DNA of 64,000 bases from Pseudomonas sp. MWU13-2105. Lineage in GTDB: Bacteria > Pseudomonadota > Gammaproteobacteria > Pseudomonadales > Pseudomonadaceae. Each line of letters begins with the position of its first letter. The first letter of the stretch is position 1. The translations under genes were made by a program, and so were the position numbers. Positions 36,207-45,239 of this stretch are shown here, in pieces. Under the pieces are notes generated by a model. The model saw nothing but the letters and a program-made list of their open reading frames with translations, searched no databases and was not told the origin of the DNA. Location of the stretch: NCBI RefSeq assembly GCF_023242315.1, contig NZ_JALLIY010000009.1, positions 228,669-292,668 on the forward strand, in the 5' to 3' direction.

Positions 36207-37567
36207 TGCGCCGCCTGTCCCTGGGCAGCCGCCTGGCCCTGCTGTTCGCCGCCTGCACCGCCGTGGTGTCGTTGAGCGCGGGCGTGCTGTTCAACCGCGC
36301 CAGCGAATCGCACTTCGTCGAACTCGACCAGCAACTGCTCGACGCCCGCCTGCTAGCGCTGCGTAGCACACTCGCGGGAGTCAGGAACCTCGACGACTTC
36401 CAGCAGCACCGCGAACAGTTGCCCGCCGAAATCAACCTGGGTCCGGACCTGGCCTTGCGCGTCAGCGGCAGCGATGGCCAGCGCTGGTTCAATACCGCGA
36501 ATGCCCCGCCCGGCGACTTGCCGACACAAACGGGGCTGACCAGCCTGCGGATCGAAGGTACCGCCTATCGGGTCTTCAATGCCCCGCTGGAGCCGAACCG
36601 GGCCGACTCAGCGCAACTGACCCTGATCCTCGACATCACCCACCACCAGCACTTCCTGCAACGCATGCAGCACCTGATCTGGTTGACGGTCAGCCTCTCG
36701 GCCCTGGCCACCGCCGTGCTCGGCGCCTGGGCCGCGCGCAGCGGTTTGCGCCCCTTGCGGCGCATGAGCGAAATCGCCGCCGGGGTCTCGGCCAGTTCGC
36801 TGACCCAGCGCCTGCCCGAGGAGCAGATGCCGGCGGAACTAGCGGAGCTGGCGCAGTCGTTCAATGCCATGCTCGCGCGTCTGGACGACTCGTTCCAGCG
36901 ACTTTCAGCCTTCTCCGCGGATATCGCCCACGAACTGCGCACGCCGCTGTCGAACCTGCTGACCCATACCCAGGTCACCCTGACTCGGCCGCGAAGCCTG
37001 GAGGATTACCGCGAAACCCTGCACAGCAACCTCGAAGAGCTGCAATGGATGGCGCAGTTGGTCAACGACATGCTCTACCTGGCCAAGGCAGACCACGGGT
37101 TGCTGACGCCCCGCCGCGAGGCGCTCGAGCTGGCCGATGAGGTTGATGCGCTACTGGAGTTCTTTACCCCGCTGGCGGAAGAGAATCGAGTGCGGCTCAA
37201 GCGCGAGGGCAAGGCGAGCCTGGCCGGTGATCGCGGCATGCTGCGGCGCGCGCTGTCCAATCTGCTGGACAATGCCTTGCGCTTCACTCCTGAGGAAGGC
37301 GAGATCACCGTCAGATTGGAGAATCTGCCGCAGGGCTTGCAGGTCAGCGTCGAGAATACCGGGGAAGGCATTGCGCCGGAATTGTTGCCGCAGCTGTTCG
37401 ACCGTTTTTACCGGGCCGATCCGGCTCGTCGTGAAGGCAGCAGTGAGCATGCGGGGTTGGGGCTGGCAATTACCCAGTCGATCGTTCGTGCCCATGGTGG
37501 GCAGATTCGTTGTGAATCGGAGACGGGCTGGACGCGATTTGTGATCGAGCTACCCAACCCTCACTGA
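36206..37567 (+). CDS. copS: Copper-sensing histidine kinase CopS (CusS family)
   Basis: Inner-membrane sensor of 453 residues. Two membrane helices (about residues 8-30 and 150-172) enclose a periplasmic sensing loop, followed by HAMP, the phospho-acceptor His242 in DIAHELRTPLSNL, and the ATPase domain with N (LLDNALRFTP), G1 and G2 (GLGLAITQSI) boxes. It starts one base into the copR stop codon. The next gene is convergent lolE. Confidence 0.94.
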   Translation: MRRLSLGSRLALLFAACTAVVSLSAGVLFNRASESHFVELDQQLLDARLLALRSTLAGVRNLDDFQQHREQLPAEINLGPDLALRVSGSDGQRWFNTANAPPGDLPTQTGLTSLRIEGTAYRVFNAPLEPNRADSAQLTLILDITHHQHFLQRMQHLIWLTVSLSALATAVLGAWAARSGLRPLRRMSEIAAGVSASSLTQRLPEEQMPAELAELAQSFNAMLARLDDSFQRLSAFSADIAHELRTPLSNLLTHTQVTLTRPRSLEDYRETLHSNLEELQWMAQLVNDMLYLAKADHGLLTPRREALELADEVDALLEFFTPLAEENRVRLKREGKASLAGDRGMLRRALSNLLDNALRFTPEEGEITVRLENLPQGLQVSVENTGEGIAPELLPQLFDRFYRADPARREGSSEHAGLGLAITQSIVRAHGGQIRCESETGWTRFVIELPNPH

Positions 37568-37594
37568 CACAACCCCCTTTGTGGCCATCCCGGA

Positions 37595-38839
37595 CTACGA
37601 ATAACGCAGGGCGTGCGCCGGCTCGATCTTCGCCGCCCGATACGCCGGATACAGCGTTGCCAGGAAGCTGAGGATAAACCCGGCCGAACAGATCAACAGC
37701 ACATCCCCACCCTGCAACTGCGAGGGCAGGTTACTGACGAAATACACGTCGGAACTGAAGATATGCTGCCCGCTGACCCGCTCGATCCAGCCCACGATCT
37801 GGCTGACATTCAGCGCCGCGATCACCCCCAGCACACCACCGATCAGGGTCCCGACAATCCCGATCACCGTACCCTGGACCATGAAGATCGCCATGATCTG
37901 CCGCGGCGTGGCGCCGATGGTGCGCAGGATCGCGATGTCCGCGCCCTTGTCGTTCACCACCATGATCAGGGTCGCGATGATATTGAACGCCGCCACCGCG
38001 ACGATCATCAGTAACAACAGGCCAATCATGGTCTTTTCCATCTTCATGGCACTGAACAGGCTGCCCTGGGTATGGGTCCAGTCATCGGCCTTGAAATCAC
38101 TGCCCAGGCCCGCGGCGATATCCGTGGACACCTGCGGCGCCGCATACAGGTCCTTCACCGCCAGCCGCACGCTCTGCACCTGATTCGGCTGCCAGTGCTG
38201 GATGTCCGCCGCGTCGCTCATATGGATCAGCGCCATGGAGCCATCCAGCTCCGCGCCGACCTTGAACACCCCGACCACGTTCAGACGCTGCAGGCGCGGG
38301 GTAATACCACCAGGCTCGGTGCTGGGCTCCGGGACAATCAGGGTCAGCTTGTCGCCGACATTCACCCGGAAGCGCCGCGCGGTGATCTCACCGATCACCA
38401 CGCCGAACTCGCCCGCTTTCAGATCTTCCAGGCGACCCTGGACAATATGCTGGGCGACAATCGACACCTTGCCTTCCTGGGCCGGATCGACGCCGCTGAT
38501 CTGGATCGGCTGCATCGAGCCCTTGTAGGAAAGCATGCCGTCCATTTCGGTAAAGGGCACCGCCGCTGTCACTTCGGGGTTCTTCAGCGCCGCGACGGCC
38601 ACCGGTTGCCAGTCGTCGATGGGCTTGACGCCGACGATGGTGGCGTGGGGCACCATGCCGAGGATCCGCGAACTCATTTCCTTCTGGAAACCGTTCATCA
38701 CCGACAGCACCACGATCATCGCCAGTACGCCCAGGGCGAGGCCGATCATCGAGGTCATCGAGATAAAAGAGACAAAACGGTTGCGGCGCTTGGCGCGGGT
38801 ATAGCGCGTGCCGATGAAAATCGATAACGGTCTGAACAT
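37595..38839 (-). CDS. lolE: Lipoprotein-releasing ABC permease LolE (LolC/E paralogue 2)
   Basis: Inner-membrane component of LolCDE, which extracts outer-membrane lipoproteins and passes them to LolA; 414 residues. One N-terminal helix (about 22-48), a large periplasmic domain, and three C-terminal helices with FtsX-like sequence (IIATLIMVVNDKGADIAILRTIGATP core) are visible. The first 50 residues are nearly identical to those of lolC at 39599-40849. The start at 38839 matches its paralogue; an ATG at 38887 is rejected. It is last in the lolC-lolD-lolE operon. The C/E label is by gene order. Confidence 0.93.
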   Translation of the reverse strand: MFRPLSIFIGTRYTRAKRRNRFVSFISMTSMIGLALGVLAMIVVLSVMNGFQKEMSSRILGMVPHATIVGVKPIDDWQPVAVAALKNPEVTAAVPFTEMDGMLSYKGSMQPIQISGVDPAQEGKVSIVAQHIVQGRLEDLKAGEFGVVIGEITARRFRVNVGDKLTLIVPEPSTEPGGITPRLQRLNVVGVFKVGAELDGSMALIHMSDAADIQHWQPNQVQSVRLAVKDLYAAPQVSTDIAAGLGSDFKADDWTHTQGSLFSAMKMEKTMIGLLLLMIVAVAAFNIIATLIMVVNDKGADIAILRTIGATPRQIMAIFMVQGTVIGIVGTLIGGVLGVIAALNVSQIVGWIERVSGQHIFSSDVYFVSNLPSQLQGGDVLLICSAGFILSFLATLYPAYRAAKIEPAHALRYS

Positions 38840-38907
38840 TCGCTGCCACCGTAGAAAAATAATCGACCCGCCACCCGCGCAATTCAACGGGTGCAGGTCC
38901 TGGCGAA

Positions 38908-39591
38908 TCAGATAGCGACGAGCTTGCCGTCTTCCAGATGCAACACGCGATCCATCTGCCGGGCCAGGTTCATGTCGTGGGTCACCACCAGGAACGCCGT
39001 GCGCATCGAGGTGCTGAGCTCCAGCATCAGGTCCTGGATGCCCTGGGCGGTGTGGTGGTCAAGGTTACCGGTGGGCTCGTCGAGCATCACCAATCCCGGT
39101 TTGTTCACCAGCGCGCGGGCAATCGCCACGCGTTGGCGCTCGCCGCCGGACAACTCCGACGGCTTGTGCTCCAGGCGATGACCGAGACCGACCCGCTCCA
39201 GCAACGCCGTGGCGCGCTGACGCGCCTCGGGAATCGCCGTGCGCCCGATCAGCAGCGGCATGCAGACATTCTCCAGCGCGGTGAACTCGGGCAGCAGATG
39301 GTGGAACTGATAGACGAACCCCAGCGAGCGGTTGCGTAGCAGGCCACGGGCTTTCTCGCCCAGGGCGGAAAGCTCCTCGCCGGCCAGCCAGACGCTGCCC
39401 CGGGACGGCGTATCGAGACCGCCGAGGAGGTTGAGCAAGGTACTTTTGCCCGACCCCGAACTGCCGACGATCGCCACCCGCTCACCAGCGTGCAGCTCCA
39501 GCTGCAGGCCCGCCAGGACCACCACCGATTCAGGGCCTTCCTCGTAGGACTTGCCCAGGTCGCGGCAACTCAGCACTGCTTTTTCACTCAT
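38908..39591 (-). CDS. lolD: Lipoprotein-releasing system ATPase LolD
   Basis: ABC ATPase of 227 residues that powers LolCDE. Walker A is GSSGSGKST, the signature LSGGERQRV, Walker B LVMLDEPTGNLD; the H-loop is in VVTHD. The start at 39591 (MSEKAVLSCRDLGKSYEEG) gives the family length; an in-frame ATG at 39606 overlapping the lolC stop codon is possible. It is located between the two permease genes. Confidence 0.95.
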   Translation of the reverse strand: MSEKAVLSCRDLGKSYEEGPESVVVLAGLQLELHAGERVAIVGSSGSGKSTLLNLLGGLDTPSRGSVWLAGEELSALGEKARGLLRNRSLGFVYQFHHLLPEFTALENVCMPLLIGRTAIPEARQRATALLERVGLGHRLEHKPSELSGGERQRVAIARALVNKPGLVMLDEPTGNLDHHTAQGIQDLMLELSTSMRTAFLVVTHDMNLARQMDRVLHLEDGKLVAI

Positions 39592-39598
39592 GCCCAAC

Positions 39599-40849
39599 TC
39601 ACTCATAACGTAGCGCCTCCGCAGGCTGGGTGCGCGCCGCACGCCAGGCTGGATACAGGGTGGCGAGGAAACTCAGGAGCAATGCCGCGCCGCAGACCAT
39701 CAACACATCCTCGGCCATCAGTTGAGACGGCAGGTAGTCGATGAAATACACGTCGGCATTGAGAAACTTGTGGCCGATCAGGCGCTCGAGGGCGGCAATC
39801 GCGGCACTGACGTTCAGCGCGGCGAGGATCCCGAGCAGCGCGCCGATCAGCGTGCCGATCACCCCGATCACGGTGCCCTGGACCATGAAGATCGCCATGA
39901 TCTGCCCCGGCGTGGCGCCCAGCGTGCGCAGGATGGCGATATCGCCCTTCTTGTCGTTCACCACCATCACCAGGGTCGAGATGATGTTGAACGCCGCCAC
40001 CGCCACGATCAGCAGCAACAGCAGGCCGATCATGGCCTTTTCCATCTTGATCGCCTGGTACAGGTTGCCGTGGGTCCGGGTCCAGTCACGGGCATAGTAA
40101 TGGCCATCGCCCAACTGCTGGGCAATCTCCCACGCCGTGCGCGGCGCCTGGAACAGGTCGTCGAACTTCAGGCGCAGGCCCTGGACCTGGTCAGGCTTCC
40201 AGCGGTGCAGGCGCGCCAGGTCGTCAAGATTGGTCAGGCCCAGGTAGCCATCCAGCTCACCGGCGCCGACATGGAAGATGCCGACCACGGTGAAGCGCTT
40301 CATCCGCGGAAACATACCCGCCGGGGTCACCGTGACTTCCGGAGCGACGAAGGTCAGCTTGTCGCCAAGGCCGACCCCCAGTTTGGTCGCGGCCTTGTCG
40401 CCGATGACGATGCCGAAACTGCCGGGAGTCAGCGCATCCAGCTGGCCCTGGCGCATGAACTGGTCAATGATCGAGACCTTGCGCTCCTGCACCGGGTCGA
40501 TGGCATTGAGGATCACCTTCTGCACCTGACCGTTGTTGGTCAGCAAGCCCTGCATCTGGGTGAACGGCGCAACCGCCAGCACTTTCGGGTTTTTCAGGAC
40601 CTTGTCGGCCAGCGCCGGCCACTGGCTGATCGGCTCGTCGGACTCGATGGTCGCGTGGGGCACCATGCCCAGCACGCGGGTGCGCATCTCATGATCGAAG
40701 CCGTTCATCACCGAGAGCACCACGATCATCACGACCACGCCAAGCGCGAGTCCGATCATCGAAGTCAGGGAAATGAAAGACACAAAATGATTGCGACGCT
40801 TTGCACGGGTATAACGCGTGCCAATAAATACGAAGAGTGGTCTGAACAT
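39599..40849 (-). CDS. lolC: Lipoprotein-releasing ABC permease LolC (LolC/E paralogue 1)
   Basis: Permease of 416 residues with the same layout as LolE: N-terminal MFRPLFVFIGTRYTRAKRR, a helix, a periplasmic domain with the lipoprotein- and LolA-contacting hook region, and three C-terminal helices. First gene of the lol operon. No strong Shine-Dalgarno sequence is visible before the ATG; the identical start of its paralogue supports the choice. Confidence 0.94.
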   Translation of the reverse strand: MFRPLFVFIGTRYTRAKRRNHFVSFISLTSMIGLALGVVVMIVVLSVMNGFDHEMRTRVLGMVPHATIESDEPISQWPALADKVLKNPKVLAVAPFTQMQGLLTNNGQVQKVILNAIDPVQERKVSIIDQFMRQGQLDALTPGSFGIVIGDKAATKLGVGLGDKLTFVAPEVTVTPAGMFPRMKRFTVVGIFHVGAGELDGYLGLTNLDDLARLHRWKPDQVQGLRLKFDDLFQAPRTAWEIAQQLGDGHYYARDWTRTHGNLYQAIKMEKAMIGLLLLLIVAVAAFNIISTLVMVVNDKKGDIAILRTLGATPGQIMAIFMVQGTVIGVIGTLIGALLGILAALNVSAAIAALERLIGHKFLNADVYFIDYLPSQLMAEDVLMVCGAALLLSFLATLYPAWRAARTQPAEALRYE

Positions 40850-40943
40850 GTCGGGGCTTGTTCGGAGGAAAAGAAGACGTCCTTGTGGCGAGGTGCGGTC
40901 AGCGGCTTTACACTCAGACCATCACCTCTGCCCTGGGTTCGCC

Positions 40944-41531
40944 ATGTCGACATTAGATGAAGAAGATCGCCGCGAATACTACCGTATCGAGGACACGATC
41001 GCACTGGAAATCCGCCCCCTGTCCGCCCCCGACGCGGCGAGCAAGGAAGTGTTGCAAGATGCTTCGCCACTCTTCAACCTGCTGAGCGAACTGCATCTGA
41101 GCGAATTCGAGTCACAACATCTGTTGCGCCAGATCAGCGAGCGCGACCGTAGCCTGACCGCTTTCCTCAAGGCCCAGAACAGGCGTATCGACCTGCTGGG
41201 CCAGGTGATGGCCTATTCGGTCCTGGGCGAGTTCGGGGAACTGCAGCGGGTGATCATTTCCGAGGGCGGGCTTGAGTTCGAACACCATATGGCCTATGCC
41301 ATCGGCAGCCACATCGCGGTCAAGATGGTACTGATGCCCCAGGCGCACGGATTGCTGTTGCGGGCCAAGGTGACCCATTGCGCGCCCCGCAGCTTCGGCA
41401 CCTTCGATCTCGGCACCGAATTCGAAGCATTGACCGACGCCCAACGCCAGTTGCTGGCGCGGCATATCCTGCAGAAACAGGCACAGGTGCGACGCCAGGC
41501 CCGGGAACAGAACGGCACCGAGGCCAGCTGA
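40944..41531 (+). CDS. PilZ domain-containing protein
   Basis: Cytoplasmic protein of 195 residues with an N-terminal RxxxR motif (RREYYR) of the PilZ kind, but the second c-di-GMP motif (D/N-x-S-x-x-G) appears only as IISEGG, lacking the acidic/amide residue. The segment between is helical (about 35-90). It may be a c-di-GMP effector or a non-binding PilZ protein. The start at 40944 (MSTLDEEDRREYYR) is favoured because the frame upstream from 40818 overlaps lolC's leader and looks non-coding. The gene diverges from lolC and precedes the glycerophosphodiesterase gene. Confidence 0.82.
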   Translation: MSTLDEEDRREYYRIEDTIALEIRPLSAPDAASKEVLQDASPLFNLLSELHLSEFESQHLLRQISERDRSLTAFLKAQNRRIDLLGQVMAYSVLGEFGELQRVIISEGGLEFEHHMAYAIGSHIAVKMVLMPQAHGLLLRAKVTHCAPRSFGTFDLGTEFEALTDAQRQLLARHILQKQAQVRRQAREQNGTEAS

Positions 41532-41598
41532 GCCCTTGCGGCGGCTGCCAGCCCATCGTATTAACCTTGCAGCAGTATTTCCCCCTGAAGGAGCAGTC

Positions 41599-42321
41599 GT
41601 GACTCTGATTTATGGCCATCGTGGCGCCAAAGGCGAAGCACCGGAAAACACCCTGACCAGTTTCCAGGAATGCCTCAAGCACGGCGTACGCCGTTGCGAA
41701 CTGGACCTGCACCTGTCCATGGACGGTGAACTGATGGTCATCCATGACCCGACCCTCAAGCGCACCACCGACCGCCGCGGCAAGGTGGTCGAGCACTCCG
41801 CCGCCGAACTGGTGACCTATGATGCGCGCCAGGGCGGTCCGGGCTGGATCAAGCCCTGCCCGATTCCACGCCTGGAAGAATTGTTCGAACAGTGCGATTT
41901 CGAGCACTGGCAACTGGAAGTCAAGAGCGCCTCGCGCACCCGGGCGGCGACCACTGTGCTGGCGATCCGCGAAATGGCCCAGCGTTTCGGCCTGCTGGAC
42001 AAGGTCACCGTCACCTCCAGCTCCCGGGAAGTGCTCAAGGCGGCCCTGGAACTGACCCCGGACCTGTCACGCGGGCTGGTAGCCGAATACGCCTGGCTCG
42101 ACCCGTTGAAGGTCGCCCAGAGTTATGGCTGCGAGATTCTGGCGTTGAACTGGACACTCTGCACCCCGGAACGCCTGATCAAGGCTCAGCGCCAGGGTCT
42201 GCATGTGTCGGTGTGGACGGTCAACGAGCCGGCGCTGATGCGCCGGCTCGCCGACTTCGGCGTCGATAGCCTGATTACAGACTTTCCCGGTTTGGCCACT
42301 GCCACACTTGGGAAAGGCTGA
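41599..42321 (+). CDS. ugpQ: Glycerophosphoryl diester phosphodiesterase
   Basis: Cytoplasmic-type GDPD of 240 residues (no signal peptide) that releases sn-glycerol 3-phosphate from deacylated phospholipids. The catalytic core is visible as YGHRGAKGEAPENTL, CELDLHLSMDGELMVIHD (core ELDLHLSMDGELMVIHD) and the metal-binding E/D/H residues within, with LEVKS later. The GTG start at 41599 follows AAGGAG at 6 bp; the frame upstream to 41536 is not family-like. Confidence 0.93.
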   Translation: MTLIYGHRGAKGEAPENTLTSFQECLKHGVRRCELDLHLSMDGELMVIHDPTLKRTTDRRGKVVEHSAAELVTYDARQGGPGWIKPCPIPRLEELFEQCDFEHWQLEVKSASRTRAATTVLAIREMAQRFGLLDKVTVTSSSREVLKAALELTPDLSRGLVAEYAWLDPLKVAQSYGCEILALNWTLCTPERLIKAQRQGLHVSVWTVNEPALMRRLADFGVDSLITDFPGLATATLGKG

Positions 42322-42328
42322 AATCGGT

Positions 42329-42359
42329 CTCCCCGGCCGGCTCAGGCCACCGGCCGGAG
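42329..42359. terminator. GC-rich hairpin between convergent ugpQ and sthA
   Basis: CTCC-CGGCCGG and CCGGCCGGAG pair almost perfectly around a loop of about 9 nt. No T tract is present, so it may be a pausing or Rho-assisted end. Confidence 0.5.
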
Positions 42360-42363
42360 CCAC

Positions 42364-43758
42364 TCAAAAAAGCCGGTTGAGGCCATCGTAAGCGGCTACC
42401 CGATAGGCTTCGGCCATGGTCGGGTAGTTGAAGGTGGTGTTGACGAAGTACTTCAGGGTGTTGTTCTCGCCCGGCTGGTTCATGATCGCCTGACCGATGT
42501 GCACGATCTCCGACGCCTGATAGCCGAAGCAGTGCACACCCAGCACTTCCAGGGTTTCACGGTGGAACAGGATCTTCAGCATGCCTTGCGGCTCGCCGGC
42601 GATCTGCGCCCGGGCCATGCTCTTGAAGAAGGCCTTGCCCACTTCGTAAGGCACCTTGGCCTTGGTCAGTTCATGCTCGTTCTTGCCGATCGAGCTGATC
42701 TCCGGAATGGTGTAGATCCCGGTCGGTACGTCGTTGACATAACGCCAGCTGCCGTCGTCGACAATGCTCCCCGCCGCCGAACGCCCCTGGTCGTGCGCCG
42801 CACTGGCCAGGCTCGGCCAACCGATCACATCGCCCGCACCGTAGATGTTCGGCACACAGGTGCGATAGTTCTCGTCGACTTCGATCTGGCCGCGGCTGTT
42901 GACCTTGACCCCGATGTTTTCCATGCCCAGCTTGTCGGTGTTGCCGGTACGACCGTTGCACCAGAGCAAGGCGTCGGCCTTGATCTTCTTGCCGGACTTG
43001 AGGTGCAGGATCACCCCGTTGTCCAGGCCTTCAACCCGGTCGTACTCCTCGTTATGGCGCACGGTGATGTTGTTGTTGCTGAAGTGGTAGCTCAGCGCCT
43101 GGGAAATTTCCGAGTCGAGGAAGCTGAGCAACTGGTCGCGGTTGTCCACCAACTCCACCAGTACCCCGAGACCACTGAAGATCGAGGCGTACTCACAGCC
43201 GATCACCCCGGCACCATAGATGATCAGCTTGCGCGGCGTGTGGCCGAGGCTGAGGATGGTGTCGCTATCGTAGATACGCGGGTGGTGGAAGTCGATATCG
43301 GCCGGGCGATACGGCCGCGAGCCGGTGGCGATGATGATGTGCTTGGCCACCAGTTTCTCGACCACGCCGTTGGAGCAGACCACTTCGATGGTCTGCTCGT
43401 CGGCGAAGCTGCCGGTGCCGAAGAACAGGTCAACCCGGTTGCGGGCGTAGAAGCCGGTGCGCGAAGCGACCTGCTTGGCGATGACCTTCTCCGCGCTTTT
43501 CAGCACGTCCGGAAAGGAAAACCAGCGCGGCTCACCAATGGCCCGGAACATCGGGTTGGTGTTGAACTGCATGATCTGCCGGACCGAGTGACGCAAGGCC
43601 TTGGACGGGATGGTCCCCAGGTGGGTGCAGTTACCGCCGACCTGGCGACGGCTGTCGACCATCGCCACCTTGCGCCCCGCTTTCGCGGCGTTCATTGCCG
43701 CGCCTTCACCAGCCGGGCCGGAACCCAGTACCACTACGTCGTAGTTGTAGACAGCCAT
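42364..43758 (-). CDS. sthA: Soluble pyridine nucleotide transhydrogenase
   Basis: Flavoprotein of 464 residues that transfers hydride between NADPH and NAD. FAD-binding VVVLGSGPAGEGAA is at the N-terminus. The sequence GGNCTHLGTIPSKA shows the disulfide-oxidoreductase fold with only one cysteine, as expected for SthA, which lacks the redox-active disulfide. The NAD(P)-binding motif is in IIYGAGVIGCEYAS, and the dimerisation domain is C-terminal. GAGGAG precedes the ATG. Confidence 0.97.
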   Translation of the reverse strand: MAVYNYDVVVLGSGPAGEGAAMNAAKAGRKVAMVDSRRQVGGNCTHLGTIPSKALRHSVRQIMQFNTNPMFRAIGEPRWFSFPDVLKSAEKVIAKQVASRTGFYARNRVDLFFGTGSFADEQTIEVVCSNGVVEKLVAKHIIIATGSRPYRPADIDFHHPRIYDSDTILSLGHTPRKLIIYGAGVIGCEYASIFSGLGVLVELVDNRDQLLSFLDSEISQALSYHFSNNNITVRHNEEYDRVEGLDNGVILHLKSGKKIKADALLWCNGRTGNTDKLGMENIGVKVNSRGQIEVDENYRTCVPNIYGAGDVIGWPSLASAAHDQGRSAAGSIVDDGSWRYVNDVPTGIYTIPEISSIGKNEHELTKAKVPYEVGKAFFKSMARAQIAGEPQGMLKILFHRETLEVLGVHCFGYQASEIVHIGQAIMNQPGENNTLKYFVNTTFNYPTMAEAYRVAAYDGLNRLF

Positions 43759-43918
43759 GCGTACTCCTCAGAACAGGCCGAGGCACCCCTCTGGCACCTG
43801 CGGCTAAATCATGTCGCGGCCAGCGACATGAAGGATCAAATCTCGGTGTGCAGTCTATAGAAGCTTCAACGCCGCGCACATTAACCCTTGGTCGCGTCGT
43901 AGGCCAGCTTTGCCTGCA

Positions 43919-44962
43919 CTACATGTTATGCCCGTCACCCTTGGCCAGGCGCTCGAACGCCTGGTTTGTCCGTGTGACGAAACCTGTATCGGCACGCATC
44001 ACAAAAAATGCGCCGATGCCGTGTTTTTCCGCGTAATCCCAACCGCGCTCGGGCCCCAGTATCAACAGCAGGGTCGACAAGCCATCGGCCATCAGCGTCG
44101 ACGGATGAATCACCGTGACCGAGGCCAGGTTGTGGGTAATCGGCGCGCCAGTCAGGGCGTCGAAGGTATGCGAATAACGCTTGCCGTCTTGTTCGAAATA
44201 ATTACGGTAGTCACCCGAGGTGGAAACGCCATAACCGTCGAGGGCGATGACCCGTTGCGCCACTTGCTGGTCATCCCGAGGCACCTCCAGGGCGATGCGC
44301 CAGGGACTGCCATCGGGTTTCTTGCCCACGGCCTTCAGTTCGCCGGTGGCCTCGGCGAGAAAGCTGTCGAGGCCCAGCGCTTTCAAACGGTCGACGATAC
44401 GGTCCACCGTGTACCCCGCCGCGATGCTGTTGAAGTCCACCTCCACCGCGGCATCCTTGCACAGCTGATCGCCGTCGATACGCAGGTAGTGGTGGCCGAC
44501 GCGCTGACGCACCTCAGCCAGTTGCGCCGCGTCCGGCACCTTCTCCTCACGCCCCTGCGGGCCAAACCCCCAGAGGTTCATCAACGGCTCGACCGTCAGG
44601 TCATAGGCACCGTCGCTGTCCCGCGACAGCTGCTCGCCGACCCGGACCAGCTCCAGGATCGCGGCCGGCATGACCTGGCAACTGTGGGCCGGCAGCTCGT
44701 TGAAACGCTCGATAACCGAGTCGCCGCGATAGGTCGACATCTGCCCGTCGACCTCGGCCAGGATCGCCTCGACCGCGGGCCGGACCTCGGCGACCGCCGG
44801 GCCAGCGGCATGCCGAACGTACTGGATGGAATAGGTACTGCCCATGGTCGGGCCGCCGAACTGCTCCAGCGAGTCGGTGTTGCCGCAACCGGCGAGCAGG
44901 GCAAAGGCGCCGCCCAGTACCAGGGGTCGTAACAAAGGCATGGCAGCTTGTGGATTTGACAT
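43919..44962 (-). CDS. apbE: FAD:protein FMN transferase (ApbE), lipoprotein
   Basis: Periplasmic enzyme of 347 residues that attaches FMN to a Thr/Ser of proteins such as NqrB, NqrC or RnfG. The lipobox is FALLAGC (Cys26). The FAD/Mg site motifs GSTYSIQY, SYGDS-like YRGDSVIERFN, DFNSIAAGYTVDRI and YSHTFDALTGAP are recognisable. The start at 44962 lacks a clear RBS; an ATG at 44941 would still leave a signal. No nqr or rnf gene is in the window, although ApbE is usually encoded beside nqr in pseudomonads. Confidence 0.92.
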   Translation of the reverse strand: MSNPQAAMPLLRPLVLGGAFALLAGCGNTDSLEQFGGPTMGSTYSIQYVRHAAGPAVAEVRPAVEAILAEVDGQMSTYRGDSVIERFNELPAHSCQVMPAAILELVRVGEQLSRDSDGAYDLTVEPLMNLWGFGPQGREEKVPDAAQLAEVRQRVGHHYLRIDGDQLCKDAAVEVDFNSIAAGYTVDRIVDRLKALGLDSFLAEATGELKAVGKKPDGSPWRIALEVPRDDQQVAQRVIALDGYGVSTSGDYRNYFEQDGKRYSHTFDALTGAPITHNLASVTVIHPSTLMADGLSTLLLILGPERGWDYAEKHGIGAFFVMRADTGFVTRTNQAFERLAKGDGHNM

Positions 44963-45239
44963 GATTGGCGGGAAGGCTCTTTCCGAGGTTGACCATTATG
45001 CGTCAGACAGCCGCCTGCCTATCAGCAAGCTTCGGATCAGCCACCCAAACGCCCGCGGGAAGCCGTCTAGATCAAGGGTTGTGCCACTTAGCCAGCAGGC
45101 TAGGTTTTTTGTTGCCTGATGACCTTATTACACATATCGTTACAAAACTGTTCTGCCAGCGTGCGTATGCCTGAAAGGTGCAGTGAGGACGAGCAAAGAC
45201 GACGGATTGCTTATAAGACAGACAAAGTGAGTAAATAAA

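Noticed and set aside
42364..43758. sthA as dihydrolipoamide dehydrogenase or glutathione reductase
   Set aside because: The redox-active disulfide is absent (GGNCTHLGTIPSKA has one Cys), which identifies SthA.
42499..43860. A 453-codon plus-strand frame opposite sthA
   Set aside because: Antisense shadow; composition unlike a real protein and no RBS.
45089..45110. TAGCC-AGCA-GGCTA followed by GGTTTTTT as a terminator upstream of the MHS permease
   Set aside because: Only a 5-bp stem, and no plus-strand gene ends upstream of it.
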